Positions 35,382 to 45,569 of a stretch of 64,000 bases of DNA are shown here, piece by piece (position 1 is the first letter of the stretch; each line of letters opens with the position of its first letter). A program made the translations under genes and the position numbers. Under the pieces are notes generated by a model. It was given only the letters and a program-made list of their open reading frames with translations. It did not search any database and was not told the DNA's origin. This stretch comes from Dyadobacter sp. SG02 (lineage in GTDB: Bacteria; Bacteroidota; Bacteroidia; Cytophagales; Spirosomataceae), in NCBI RefSeq assembly GCF_900109045.1, contig NZ_FNYL01000001.1, positions 725,913-789,912 on the forward strand. The letters run 5' to 3'.

Positions 35382-37796
35382 CTACTCGCTCCGCAGCGAC
35401 TTCACCGGGTTCATCAGCGCGGCCTTAATGCTTTGGAAACTCACGGTTGCCACGGCTACGAGCACCGCGGCCGCACCCACCCCAACAAACACCAGCGGGC
35501 TGATTTCAATGCGGTACGGATAGTTATCGAGCCATAGCTGCATGAAATACCAGGCTGCCGGCGTGGCGATCAGGATCGAGATGAGGACCAGTTTGACAAA
35601 ATCCTTAGATAAAACGAACACCAGGCTCCCAATGCTCGCGCCGAGCACTTTGCGGACACCGATTTCCTTCGTGCGCTGCTCCATGACGATCAATGCGACG
35701 GCGAAGAGGCCGAGGCACGACAATATCACCGCGACCGCGGATGCCAGGCTGAAAATCTGTGAAAGCCGCTCCTCCTCTTTGTACCAGTTGTTCGTATTTT
35801 CATCCAAAAATGAGCCGATAAACTCCGATTCCGGCGTAATTTCTTTCCAAACGTTTTTCAACTTCTCCATCGAAGACGCCAGGCCTTGCGGCGTAACGCG
35901 CACGAAAATGTATCCGATTCCTTCGGTATGAGAAAGGTACATTGTAATCGGTTTTTTCTCGGATTTAGACGAATACAGGTTAAAATCAGGAACGACGCCG
36001 ATGATCTGGTGCTTGATACCCGCCGTGTCGGTCTGGAAGAACTTGCCGACCGGGTCCTTTTCACCGATCGCTTTGGCCATGCTTTCCGTGATGATAACCC
36101 TTCCCATGGAGTCAGTCGGATAGGCCGGGTCAAACTCCCGCCCATCGATCAGTTTGATATGTAGTGTTTTGAGGTAATCATAACTAATGTGAAGCCAGTC
36201 GGTTTCCACTTCGCGTTCCTTGAATGTAAAACCAATGGAACTACGGGAACTGCTTCGGTCGGCGCCCACTCCCAGGTTCACGCCCGAGCCGGTGATACTC
36301 ACGATATTCGGATCGTTGGCGAGGCTGTTACGCATTCTGCGCAGCGCCGTCTGTCCATTAACCTTGCTCCCTACCGGAATACTGATCACTTCTTCTTTCT
36401 GAAAACCCAGCGGTTGCTTACGAAGGTGATCGACCTGCTGCACCGCGATAATCGTGCAGCAAATAAGCAGGCTTGACAATGCAAACTGGGCGACAATCAA
36501 TGAGTTGCGCAACAGGCCAGGCTTTTTGAGCGATACCTTTCCTTTTAACACCTCCACCGCATTGAACTTCGACATTTGCAATGCGGGGTAACCACCCGCA
36601 ACGAGCGTAACAAACAAAAAGAGCCCGACCAGCAACGCAATCTTGTCCGGTTCGAAAATGTATTCCAGCGTCAGTTTGGACCTGAATGTTGCATTAAAAG
36701 CCGGTAACAACAGTATGGATAAGACCACGCCTGCCAGGAAGCCGAGAAAGCAAACAACCCCTGCTTCGCCCCAAATCTGGATAAAAAGCTGCTGCTTCAA
36801 CGCACCGAGCGACTTACGCACGCCTACCTCACGTGCGCGGATAAACGAACGCGCGACGTTCAGGTTGATGAAGTTGATACAGGCGATCAGCAAAATGAAA
36901 ATGCCGATACCCATCAATGCATAGATCAATGAGCCTTCCTTGCCTCCGGAAATCTCACGGTTAAAGTGAATATCTTCCAACTTTTGAAGGCGAAGCGCAT
37001 ACAGATCTCCTCGTTCATCCGGCTTGGCACCTTTCTTTTTAAGCTTGGCAATCGTTTCTCCGAAATATTTGGCTGTGAAAGGTTTCAGCTTCTTTTCAAA
37101 TGCAAGCTTATCGACGCCGGGTTTCAGTTTCAGGAAAATGTTGTGAGAAAATGCATCCCACTGGTCCTTTTGCTGCTGATAACCATTCACATTCTCGCTG
37201 CGTATGAACGCGTCGAATTGCAAAGAGGAGTTTTCCGGAAAGTCCGCCAGGACACCGCCCACTACATATTCCTTCTTGTTTTCTTCCAATCCCAATCGAA
37301 TGCGCTTGCCCATCGGATTTTCAGCTCCGAAAACGGCCTTGGCCATGTGCTCGGTGATCACGATACTGCTCAGGTCCTGCAAAGCGGTTTGCGCACTGCC
37401 TTGCTTGAATGGGAATGAGAAGATTTTGAAAAAATCCGGCTCTGTGAATTTGATATTCTTATCAAGGTATTTGCCCTTGTATTCTATCACATCCGACCCG
37501 TTGACGACCCGCGCAATGCCCTCAATATCGGGATATTCAGCCTTCAATGCGGGTGTGATCGGAAACGGCATCGAGGCGGAACGCCCCACACCCTCGGGAT
37601 CATTGGAGAAGAGATAGGGCTCATAAATCCGGTCTTTATCGGCATGAAAGTCGTCGTAAGACAGCGCGAAATAGGCCGTCAGGAACAGAAAGACACTCAC
37701 GCAAAAAGCAACCGAGAGCCCGAGGATATTGATAAAAGCGTAACCCTTGCTCTTCCAAAGGTTACGCAACGCGATTTTGATGTAGTTTCTGAACAT
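35382..37796 (-). CDS. FtsX/MacB-type ABC transporter permease (804 aa)
   Basis: Begins MFRNYIKIALRNLWKSKGYA. Helix 1 is unusual (CVSVFLFLTAYFALSYDDFH), and the first periplasmic domain starts with a distinct RIYEPYLFSNDPEGVGRSAS segment. Coupling stretches are ARSFIRAREVGVRKSLGA near residue 320 and EQRTKEIGVRKVLGAS near 712. The tail is the common NPVKSLRSE. The stop is adjacent to the truncated toxin. Its start is 24 bp from the stop of the permease at 37821, so these two are probably co-transcribed. Confidence 0.92.
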   Translation of the reverse strand: MFRNYIKIALRNLWKSKGYAFINILGLSVAFCVSVFLFLTAYFALSYDDFHADKDRIYEPYLFSNDPEGVGRSASMPFPITPALKAEYPDIEGIARVVNGSDVIEYKGKYLDKNIKFTEPDFFKIFSFPFKQGSAQTALQDLSSIVITEHMAKAVFGAENPMGKRIRLGLEENKKEYVVGGVLADFPENSSLQFDAFIRSENVNGYQQQKDQWDAFSHNIFLKLKPGVDKLAFEKKLKPFTAKYFGETIAKLKKKGAKPDERGDLYALRLQKLEDIHFNREISGGKEGSLIYALMGIGIFILLIACINFINLNVARSFIRAREVGVRKSLGALKQQLFIQIWGEAGVVCFLGFLAGVVLSILLLPAFNATFRSKLTLEYIFEPDKIALLVGLFLFVTLVAGGYPALQMSKFNAVEVLKGKVSLKKPGLLRNSLIVAQFALSSLLICCTIIAVQQVDHLRKQPLGFQKEEVISIPVGSKVNGQTALRRMRNSLANDPNIVSITGSGVNLGVGADRSSSRSSIGFTFKEREVETDWLHISYDYLKTLHIKLIDGREFDPAYPTDSMGRVIITESMAKAIGEKDPVGKFFQTDTAGIKHQIIGVVPDFNLYSSKSEKKPITMYLSHTEGIGYIFVRVTPQGLASSMEKLKNVWKEITPESEFIGSFLDENTNNWYKEEERLSQIFSLASAVAVILSCLGLFAVALIVMEQRTKEIGVRKVLGASIGSLVFVLSKDFVKLVLISILIATPAAWYFMQLWLDNYPYRIEISPLVFVGVGAAAVLVAVATVSFQSIKAALMNPVKSLRSE

Positions 37797-37820
37797 GGCT
37801 TTTATGATTATGATCGGCGG

Positions 37821-40277
37821 TCATTCACTTTTCAACGATTTCACCGGATTCGTAACGGCCGCTTTGATAGCCTGGGTACTCACGGTGAGCAATGCGATAA
37901 TCACCGCCAATGCACCTGCCCCGGCGAACATCCACCATTGCAGACTGATTTTATACGCAAAATCGTCGAGCCAGCGGTTCATAAGGTACCAGGTAAGCGG
38001 CGTGGCTATGAGGATGGAAACGATCACAAGTTTGACAAAGTCGCCCGATAGCAGCCCTACGATGTTCGTTACCGATGCCCCCAGCACTTTTCGTACACCT
38101 ATTTCCTTGATACGCTGCTGGGCGGCAAATGCGGCCAGACCAAACAATCCGAGGCAGGAAATCAGGATGGAAATGATGGTAAATGCATTGACCAGCCTGG
38201 AAGTACGCGCGTCGGCCGCGTAATTTTTCTGAAAATCCTCATCCAGGAATGTGTAGGAAAAAGGTTCGTCCGGTACGAGTGATTTCCATTTGCTTTCAAT
38301 AAATGGCAGCGCCGCAGCCGCGTCCCTGCCGTTGATATGGGCGATCATGTAGTTATAGCTCGGGTCCATATTCAGGAAGAAGGCATATGGTTCTATGACT
38401 TTGTGTAAATCCTGATAATGGAAGTCCTTCACAACACCGACCACCTCCACGGAGCCCGGTGTATCGCCGCCGTTATTGAACAGGAATTTCTGCCCAACCG
38501 CTTTGTCCAGCGGCACGTTAAATTTGCGAAGTGTGGCCTCGTTCACTACGATTTTATAGTTCGTATCCGCCGGGAATTCCTTCGAGAACATGCGGCCTGC
38601 GACCGGCTTGAAGCCCATCGTTTCCATGAAATCGGGGGCTACCCAGTTGGTTTTGATCAGATTGTCGTCATTTACTGTCTGACCAGGCAGGTATACCGAC
38701 ATATCGCTCGGATTGAGAATACCCGGGTAATAGCCCGTTCCCGATGCGGCGGTGATCCGGCTGTCCTGCAAAAGTTCGTTTTTCAATGCCGTGTAGGCCT
38801 GCCGTGACTCCTGGCTACGAAACGGGATCACGATCTGCTGGTCTTTCGTAAAGCCCAGCGGCTGATCTTTCATAAACCGGATCTGCCCCTGAATAACGAT
38901 CGTCGCCACCACCAAACCGATCGAAATCACAAACTGGAACACCACCAACCCACGACGCAGCGTCGTAGCCGATACCGAGTTCACGAACCGGCCCTTGATC
39001 ACATCCAGCGGATTAAATACCGACAAATAAAACGCCGGATAACTTCCGGCGAGCAAGCCCGTGATCAATGCCAGAAGTACAAACCCGCCGACGATTTTCG
39101 GTTGCAGGAGATCATTTACATCAAGGGATTTGTCGGCTAACTGGTTGAAGAATGGCAATAGCAACACCACAAGCGCCATCGCAATCGCGAGGCCAAGGAA
39201 CGTCAGTACCATAGATTCGCCCAGGAACTGCCCGACCAGGCTACCCTTGCCCGCGCCCATGACTTTGCGCATGCCTACCTCGGCGGCCCGTTTCGCCGAA
39301 CGTGCAGTCGCGAGGTTCATGAAATTAATGCAGGCAATCAGCAATGTAAATACCGCAATACACGCCAGCACGTACAAATAGGTCGAACTCGTAGTGGCCG
39401 ACACAATGCGATCGATCTGACTGAAAAGGTGAATATCCCGAACGGCAAGCAATACGAGCGTTTTATCGTATCCCGCGATTTTGAGATCCTTCCGGGCATA
39501 TTTGTCGATGAATGCAGGCAATTTCGCCTGAAACGCCGAAGCATCGGTACCCGGCCGGAGGCGCAGATAGTGATAGAACATATTGTTACTCGTGAAATCA
39601 TGATCAGGCTGCCGGAGGTAATCGCCGATCCAGCCTACTTTGAATGACACGAAATAGTGCGCATCGATATGGGAACGGGCGGTTTCATCGCGGAATACGC
39701 CGGTTACTTTGAAATTGTCGTTGTGGCCTGTCTTTCCGCCCACTTTCACCGTGCGGTTCAATGCGGATTCGTTGCCGAACAACTTTCGGGCAAGGACGTC
39801 GGAAAGCACGATCGAATGCGGATCGGCCATTGCCGTACGCCGGTCGCCTTCCAGGAATTGGTAGGTAAAAACATCAAAAAACGTCGAATCGACGTGCGTG
39901 CCTTTGGGTTCGTAGAATGATAGCGGGTCTTTTCCGGGCTGCTCTATCGTCAGCAATGCCTTATCTTCGAGAAAATTCTGCCATAGACGCGTCACCTGCA
40001 CCACTTCCGGATATTCGGCTTTCAGCGCGTACGCGTAAGGCGCCGGCGCACGGGGATTATCCATTTTCTCCCCATTCGGCTGCACATTCTCCGAGCGAAC
40101 CAGATACAAATCATTGACATGCTCCTGATGCTTATCGAACGAAACCTCGCTCAGAATGTAAAGCAGCAGGAGCATGCAACAAGTCATCCCGACCGACAGG
40201 CCGAAGACATTAATAACGGAGAACATCTTATTTTTCAAGACATTTCTCCAAGCAATTTTCAGATAGTTTTTGATCAT
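37821..40277 (-). CDS. FtsX/MacB-type ABC transporter permease (818 aa), first gene after a predicted sigma-54 promoter
   Basis: The longest permease in the window, starting MIKNYLKIAWRNVLKNKMFS; helix 1 is TCCMLLLLYILSEVSFDKHQ. The first periplasmic domain carries an extra segment (FYEPKGTHVDSTFFDVFTYQ) relative to most paralogues. Coupling stretches are RSAKRAAEVGMRKVMGA near residue 331 and QQRIKEIGVRKVLGAS near 726 (I for the usual T). It ends NPVKSLKSE. Upstream lie the best palindrome in the window (40386-40417) and a candidate -24 element, so it should head the unit 40277-35382. Confidence 0.93.
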   Translation of the reverse strand: MIKNYLKIAWRNVLKNKMFSVINVFGLSVGMTCCMLLLLYILSEVSFDKHQEHVNDLYLVRSENVQPNGEKMDNPRAPAPYAYALKAEYPEVVQVTRLWQNFLEDKALLTIEQPGKDPLSFYEPKGTHVDSTFFDVFTYQFLEGDRRTAMADPHSIVLSDVLARKLFGNESALNRTVKVGGKTGHNDNFKVTGVFRDETARSHIDAHYFVSFKVGWIGDYLRQPDHDFTSNNMFYHYLRLRPGTDASAFQAKLPAFIDKYARKDLKIAGYDKTLVLLAVRDIHLFSQIDRIVSATTSSTYLYVLACIAVFTLLIACINFMNLATARSAKRAAEVGMRKVMGAGKGSLVGQFLGESMVLTFLGLAIAMALVVLLLPFFNQLADKSLDVNDLLQPKIVGGFVLLALITGLLAGSYPAFYLSVFNPLDVIKGRFVNSVSATTLRRGLVVFQFVISIGLVVATIVIQGQIRFMKDQPLGFTKDQQIVIPFRSQESRQAYTALKNELLQDSRITAASGTGYYPGILNPSDMSVYLPGQTVNDDNLIKTNWVAPDFMETMGFKPVAGRMFSKEFPADTNYKIVVNEATLRKFNVPLDKAVGQKFLFNNGGDTPGSVEVVGVVKDFHYQDLHKVIEPYAFFLNMDPSYNYMIAHINGRDAAAALPFIESKWKSLVPDEPFSYTFLDEDFQKNYAADARTSRLVNAFTIISILISCLGLFGLAAFAAQQRIKEIGVRKVLGASVTNIVGLLSGDFVKLVIVSILIATPLTWYLMNRWLDDFAYKISLQWWMFAGAGALAVIIALLTVSTQAIKAAVTNPVKSLKSE

Positions 40278-40312
40278 GGCTGGTCATGGATTGCATTCCG
40301 TGAGTTTTGGAA

Positions 40313-40327
40313 TGAATAATTGTACCA
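40313..40327 (-). promoter_or_regulatory. Predicted sigma-54-like promoter
   Basis: Minus strand TGGTACAATTATTCA: a clear -24 TGG, correct spacing, but TTC instead of TTG at -12. The predicted start is about 25 nt before the ATG at 40277. The palindrome centre is 74.5 bp upstream of the TGG. Confidence 0.45.
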
Positions 40328-40385
40328 GCGCATTCAACACTTAATCAAGTGACTCAAAATCAATTAATTAAATCATTCATAAACC

Positions 40386-40417
40386 AACAAGAGTGTCCGA
40401 AACTGGACACTCTTGTT
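40386..40417. promoter_or_regulatory. Enhancer-like palindrome, extended 13-bp arms
   Basis: AACAAGAGTGTCC (40386-40398) and its perfect complement (40405-40417) around the 6-nt spacer GAAACT. The core GTGTCC-N6-GGACAC is identical in form to 23205-23222. As a transcript it could also form a hairpin ending in TTGTT, so a terminator for the permease at 40488 is a possible second role. Confidence 0.7.
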
Positions 40418-40487
40418 CAATATTGTAAAGCGGGATTAGTTTAGTGGCAAGGGTCTTGATACACTACCAGTCCATTTGTTCCTCCTG

Positions 40488-42872
40488 CTATTCCGTCTTC
40501 AAGCTCTTTACCGGATTCAGCATCGCCGCGCGAATACTCTGATAACTTACCGTAAAGACCGCAATGGCAATGGCTAATACCGCCGCCCAGGCGAAATACG
40601 ACCATGACATCGGCACGCGATAAGGGAAATCCTGCAACCACAGATTCGCGCCGTACCAGGCAATCGGCAATGCGATGATGATCGATATGACGACGAGTTT
40701 GACAAAATCCATCGAAAGCAGCGCGGTAATGCTCGCTACCGACGCGCCCAGCACCTTGCGGATGCCGATCTCCTTCACGCGTGTCTCGGCATTGAATGTC
40801 GCCAGACCGAACAAGCCGATGCAGGATACAAAAATCGATAATACCGCTGCGAGCGTGATCATCTGTTTCCATTTCGCTTCGGACTCGTACCGTCTCAGGT
40901 TCGCCTCGTCTTCGAATTTGTATTCAAAAGGCAGGTTTTTGATATGGGTTCTGAAAATCTTTTCGATCGCTTTGATCGTCGCCGGAGTGTCCTTACTGTC
41001 GAGTTTTGCGAAGATGGTACTGATGCGGTAATTCGGGTCCTGGGTCAATATCAATGGATTGATGGTGTCTTTCAACGAAGCATAATGATAATCGCGGATC
41101 ACGCCGATGATCTTCATCTTTTTGTTCTTCCACTCAAAATTCACCTCCTGCCCGATCGGGTTTTTCAGTCCGGCGCGCTTCACGAATGCTTCGTTCACGA
41201 CAATCGACTCTTCGGGATCCGTCGAGAAGCTTTTGGAGAAATTCCGGCCTTTGAGCACCGGGATTTGCAATGCAGGCAGGAACTCGTCGCTCACCCCAAT
41301 GTAGCCAAAGCCGATCTCACGCCCCTCTACTTTCGCAATAGTACTATTATAATTACCATTGAATGCCGCCACCGATGCTATCCCGGCAGTATTCTTCAAC
41401 TCATTCCGGACCACTTCCATTACCTCCCTATCCGGCCCTCCCCGACCCAGACTGAAACTCACCAGGCTCTTATCGTTATAACCCAGGTCTTTGTTTGTCA
41501 GGTACTTGAATTGAGAATAAATCACAATAGTTCCGATCACCAGGCACACCGACAATGCAAACTGGAAGATGACAAGCCCTTTCGTCAGGTAATTCTTACG
41601 GGTAAGCTTCGTGCGGTTGTAGAGCGTCTGCACCGGGCTAAAACCCGACAGTACGAGCGCAGGATATACACCTGCAACCAGTCCCGTCATGAAAAACAAT
41701 GCGATATAACCCGATATCAGCCCGGTATCGAGCAAATACGAAAGCGAGAGTTGTTTATTAGCCAGGTCGTTGAAAACCGGCAACACGATTTGCGTAAGGG
41801 CGATAGCGAGCGCAAATGCCAGGAAGGAAAGCAAAAACGACTCACCCAGAAACTGGTATATCAGCTGTTTTCTCAGCCCGCCCACCACTTTCCGCACACC
41901 GATTTCCTTTGCCCGATTGAGCGAGCGCGCCACCGTGAGGTTTACGAAATTAATGCAGGCGATCAACAGGATAAAAATGGCGATACCTGACAGAATGTAG
42001 GAATAGATCGGGCTGCTGGCGTGGTCGAGACCATTGTGCAGGTCGCCGTCGGAGCTTTGCAAATGCATATCGAGGAAAGGCATCAGATCGAAGACAATCT
42101 GGTTCCGGATCTCGCGCCCTTCGCTGGCCTCCGCGGTTACCTTGCTCTTCGAAACCTGGTTCATCTTATTCACGACCGCATGATAATCAGCCTTTTCGTG
42201 TAACAATACAAAAGTATTCATGTAAAAACCCATCCATTCCTTGTCCGTCCAGCCTTTTGCCTCCTGGTATGCAAAAGGCAATACTGCATCAAACTGGACG
42301 GAAGAGTTTTGCGGGCAACGCTTCGCCACGCCGGATACGATAAACGGTTCAAACCCATCCCCGATTTTCAGTTGCATGGTCCGCCCTACCGCATTCTTTG
42401 TACCAAAATACTTTTCAGCCAGATCCTCGCTCAAGACGATGGAGTGAATATCCGACAACACCGTTTTGGGATCGCCGGAAAGCAGCGGCATGGAAAAAAC
42501 CGAGAAAAAAGGCGCGTCTGCGAACAGAATATCCTCTTTCAAGACTTCATTCCCTTTTTTAACGACAAATGAATTGCTCTGCGCCCGTATTACCTCCCGG
42601 ATCTCAGGAATATCCTGCTTGAAAGTGGGGCCGTGAATGGCGTTCGTACTTCCAAATGTACGGGTTTCGGTCTCTCCCTTGCTGGTAACCATTATCCGGT
42701 ACAGCTGGTCCTTGTTTTTCTGAAAGCGATCGAAACTCACTTCGTCTTTCGTATACAAAACAATGAGCATGCAGCACGTGAGCCCCAGCGACAGGCCGGC
42801 AATATTGATCACCGAGAAAACCTTGTTCCTCGTGAGATTTCGGATGGCGATTTTGAAATAGTTTTTTAACAT
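40488..42872 (-). CDS. FtsX/MacB-type ABC transporter permease (794 aa)
   Basis: Starts MLKNYFKIAIRNLTRNKVFS with helix 1 TCCMLIVLYTKDEVSFDRFQ, the subgroup shared with the permease at 3446. The second periplasmic domain is short (EVMEVVRNELKNTAGIASVA). Coupling stretches are RSLNRAKEIGVRKVVGG near residue 322 and ETRVKEIGIRKVLGAS near 701, with V in place of the usual T. It ends NPVKSLKTE. The 14-bp gap to the stop of the permease at 42887 implies co-transcription with that gene. Its own stop is followed by the palindrome region 40386-40417. Confidence 0.93.
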   Translation of the reverse strand: MLKNYFKIAIRNLTRNKVFSVINIAGLSLGLTCCMLIVLYTKDEVSFDRFQKNKDQLYRIMVTSKGETETRTFGSTNAIHGPTFKQDIPEIREVIRAQSNSFVVKKGNEVLKEDILFADAPFFSVFSMPLLSGDPKTVLSDIHSIVLSEDLAEKYFGTKNAVGRTMQLKIGDGFEPFIVSGVAKRCPQNSSVQFDAVLPFAYQEAKGWTDKEWMGFYMNTFVLLHEKADYHAVVNKMNQVSKSKVTAEASEGREIRNQIVFDLMPFLDMHLQSSDGDLHNGLDHASSPIYSYILSGIAIFILLIACINFVNLTVARSLNRAKEIGVRKVVGGLRKQLIYQFLGESFLLSFLAFALAIALTQIVLPVFNDLANKQLSLSYLLDTGLISGYIALFFMTGLVAGVYPALVLSGFSPVQTLYNRTKLTRKNYLTKGLVIFQFALSVCLVIGTIVIYSQFKYLTNKDLGYNDKSLVSFSLGRGGPDREVMEVVRNELKNTAGIASVAAFNGNYNSTIAKVEGREIGFGYIGVSDEFLPALQIPVLKGRNFSKSFSTDPEESIVVNEAFVKRAGLKNPIGQEVNFEWKNKKMKIIGVIRDYHYASLKDTINPLILTQDPNYRISTIFAKLDSKDTPATIKAIEKIFRTHIKNLPFEYKFEDEANLRRYESEAKWKQMITLAAVLSIFVSCIGLFGLATFNAETRVKEIGIRKVLGASVASITALLSMDFVKLVVISIIIALPIAWYGANLWLQDFPYRVPMSWSYFAWAAVLAIAIAVFTVSYQSIRAAMLNPVKSLKTE

Positions 42873-42886
42873 GGCTAGATGGCTGT

Positions 42887-45247
42887 TTATTCAGATTTCA
42901 ACGATTTCACCGGATTCATCAGCGCGGCCTTGATCGCCTGGAAGCTTACCGTAAACAGGGCGATCAACAGCGCTGCCACACCTGCGACGGCGAAATACCA
43001 CCATTCCATTTCGATCCGGAAGGCATATTTTTCCAGCCACCCGTTCAGGAAATACCAGGCGACGGGAAATGCGATGATCGCCGAAATGCCTACCAGTTTC
43101 AGGAAGTCGGCCGAGAGCATACCTACCAGATTGGAAATACTCGCTCCCAGCACCTTTCGAACGCCGATCTCCTTCGTCCGCTGTTCGGCTGTAAATGCCG
43201 CGAGGCCGAACAACCCCAGGCAGGAAATGAAAATGGCGAGGAATGCAAAGTAGTTGGAGAGCTTGCTCACGACCGTTTCGGCCTTGTAGAGGTTTCCGAA
43301 CTCTTCGTCGGCAAAATGGTATTTGAAAGGTACACCGGAATTATATCGCCGGAAGACTTTTTCCAGGCTTTCGATGGCCTGTTTCGTCTTTCCAGCCTCT
43401 GCACGTACCAGCCCGGAGCCCCATGCTTCTTTTTTGGGTTGCAGATTGATAATCAAAGGTTCAATCGCCACATGCAGGGAACCGATGTGAAAGTCCTTCA
43501 TCAAACCGATGATCTTGCCTTTCTTCCCCCACATCGTCAGTTCCTTTCCAACGGGATCTTTATACCCGATCTTCTTCGCAGCCGCCTCGTTCACCAGGTA
43601 ATTCGAAGTATCCGTTCCGAACGAAGGACTGAAATCGCGACCGTCGAGGAGCTTGATGCCCATTGTCTCGATAAAATTGAAACCTACCGGGTTCACATTG
43701 AAAAGCAACTGCTTGGTCGTATCCTTCCCGGGCCAGCTTACACCCATGGTAGAGCTCCCGTACGCGAGCGGGCTCGCCTGCGACCGCGCGACCGACTTAA
43801 TGCCCGGCTCCGCTTCAAGCGCCTGCTTGAATGCATCGAAATTGGTGCTCATGGTATTTTCAATGTCCGGAATATAAAGCAGGTTTTCCTGGCTGAAACC
43901 GAGGTTCTTATGCTGTATAAAATCTATCTGCCGGTAAATGACGATCATCGAAAGGATCAGCAGAATCGATAGCCCGAACTGGAACACCACCAGCCCCTGC
44001 CGGAAATAGGTAGCAGTCGGCTTGAACTTCAAAGCCCCTTTCAAAATGGTTACCGGGTTGAGCGACGACATGAATAGTGCGGGGTAGCTGCCGGCAATCA
44101 GGCCGGTGATTAATGTCAGCACCAGGAGCAGCAGCAGGAATGCCGGGTCCAGAAAATCGAGTGAAAGCTGCTTGTCGGTCAGCGAGTTGAAGCCCGGCAG
44201 CAATGCGAGTACAATCGCAATCGAAACCACCAGCGCAAGTAAAGTAATGAGGATAGATTCGCCCATAAATTGCGCGATCAGGCTCGTTTTATAAGCCCCG
44301 ACAACTTTGCGCAATCCAACCTCCTTCGCACGCTTCACCGAGCGTGCAGTTGCGAGGTTCATGAAATTAATGCAGGCGATGATCAGAATAAATACTGCCA
44401 CAATCGTAAACATCCGCACATACTCGATGCGTCCGCCGTTCTGCTTGCCCGCTTCCCAGTTCGAGTACAGATACGATTCTCCGTAATTGATCAGGAAAAG
44501 GTCTACGTTGCTGTCCTTGTTTTTGGTTTTGATATAACCCTTGATCTTTGCATTAACTTTATTGATATCGGCATTTTTAGCCAGCAACACTGCGCAGCGC
44601 GGACCATTGTTACCCCATTCCTTCGCCCAGGCAGCACCTTTAATCCACCGGTCGTAGCTCATCATGAAATCGAATTTCATAGAAGAATACCGCGGGATTT
44701 CTTCCAGCACGCCGGTGACCACGACGTCGTCCTTATTATCCACGCGCATGGCCTTTCCCATCGGGTCCTGGCCTTTGAAGTATTTATCGGCCAGTTTTTG
44801 GGAAATCACAATGCCGTCGGGGCGTTTCAGGGCCGTTCGCGCATCGCCGTGTTTGAGTTTGAACGAAAACATCGTCAGGAAATCCCCCTGTACATAGCGG
44901 CCCTTCTCATTATCAAACACATTACCTGCTTTCAAAACCGGTGATAGTTCCCAAAGTACCTGGCTGGCCTTTTCGATTTCCGGAATATCTTTCACAATAT
45001 TCTCCGCCAAAATCCCGGGCGTAGCGGCAAACGTATTGATCTCCCCGGAATAGTGCTGGTTCTCCATCACCGAATAAAGCCGGGCATCGTTCTCGTGGAA
45101 CCGGTCCATTTTGATCTCGTCCTGCACCCAAAGCATAATCAGCAAGCTGCAAGCCATCCCCAGCGCCAGCCCAAGAATGTTAATGGAGCTGAACATCTTG
45201 TTTTTCAACAAATTCCGCCAGGCGATTTTCAGATAATTTCTAAGCAT
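42887..45247 (-). CDS. FtsX/MacB-type ABC transporter permease (786 aa)
   Basis: The shortest complete permease here, starting MLRNYLKIAWRNLLKNKMFS. Helix 1 (ACSLLIMLWVQDEIKMDRFH) and LYSVMENQHYSGEI place it with the permease at 8257. Coupling stretches are RSVKRAKEVGLRKVVGA near residue 309 (L for I in GIRK) and QRTKEIGVRKVLGAS near 692. It ends NPVKSLKSE. The 61 bp upstream of its start, shared with the divergent antitoxin region, show no enhancer-like palindrome, so its promoter is of another type or not recognised. Confidence 0.93.
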   Translation of the reverse strand: MLRNYLKIAWRNLLKNKMFSSINILGLALGMACSLLIMLWVQDEIKMDRFHENDARLYSVMENQHYSGEINTFAATPGILAENIVKDIPEIEKASQVLWELSPVLKAGNVFDNEKGRYVQGDFLTMFSFKLKHGDARTALKRPDGIVISQKLADKYFKGQDPMGKAMRVDNKDDVVVTGVLEEIPRYSSMKFDFMMSYDRWIKGAAWAKEWGNNGPRCAVLLAKNADINKVNAKIKGYIKTKNKDSNVDLFLINYGESYLYSNWEAGKQNGGRIEYVRMFTIVAVFILIIACINFMNLATARSVKRAKEVGLRKVVGAYKTSLIAQFMGESILITLLALVVSIAIVLALLPGFNSLTDKQLSLDFLDPAFLLLLLVLTLITGLIAGSYPALFMSSLNPVTILKGALKFKPTATYFRQGLVVFQFGLSILLILSMIVIYRQIDFIQHKNLGFSQENLLYIPDIENTMSTNFDAFKQALEAEPGIKSVARSQASPLAYGSSTMGVSWPGKDTTKQLLFNVNPVGFNFIETMGIKLLDGRDFSPSFGTDTSNYLVNEAAAKKIGYKDPVGKELTMWGKKGKIIGLMKDFHIGSLHVAIEPLIINLQPKKEAWGSGLVRAEAGKTKQAIESLEKVFRRYNSGVPFKYHFADEEFGNLYKAETVVSKLSNYFAFLAIFISCLGLFGLAAFTAEQRTKEIGVRKVLGASISNLVGMLSADFLKLVGISAIIAFPVAWYFLNGWLEKYAFRIEMEWWYFAVAGVAALLIALFTVSFQAIKAALMNPVKSLKSE

Positions 45248-45329
45248 ACCGTTTGTTCATTGGTTGTGGAATAAATAGGATGTAGATAGTGTTATTGGAT
45301 ATATTTGATTGTCTGTAAACTCAAATGCT

Positions 45330-45569
45330 ATGGAACTGGTCAGAAAAATTATTGTCCCGACGAGCACAACCTTCACTTTAACACTTCCCGAAGAAATGAT
45401 TGGGAAGGAAATAGAAGTGGTCGCATCCGAAGTAAAAGCGCCGCGGGTGCTTACAGAGCTTGAAAAAGACCAAAGAATGCAAGCGATCAGGGCAATTTTT
45501 AAAGATTACCGCGTGGACCTGAGCAACTTCAAATTTAACCGCGACGAGGCTAACAATTATGACGACTAA
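45330..45569 (+). CDS. Antitoxin of a PIN-type toxin-antitoxin pair (79 aa)
   Basis: MELVRKIIVPTSTTFTLTLP followed by EEMIGKEIEVVASE is the AbrB/VapB-like N-terminal fold; the C-terminal half (IRAIFKDYRVDLSNFKFNRD) is the toxin-binding arm. It is not closely related to the antitoxins at 29441 and 34966. The ATG at 45330 is preferred over the upstream GTG-type extension from 45309. It overlaps the toxin gene by 11 bp, typical of translational coupling. Confidence 0.78.
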   Translation: MELVRKIIVPTSTTFTLTLPEEMIGKEIEVVASEVKAPRVLTELEKDQRMQAIRAIFKDYRVDLSNFKFNRDEANNYDD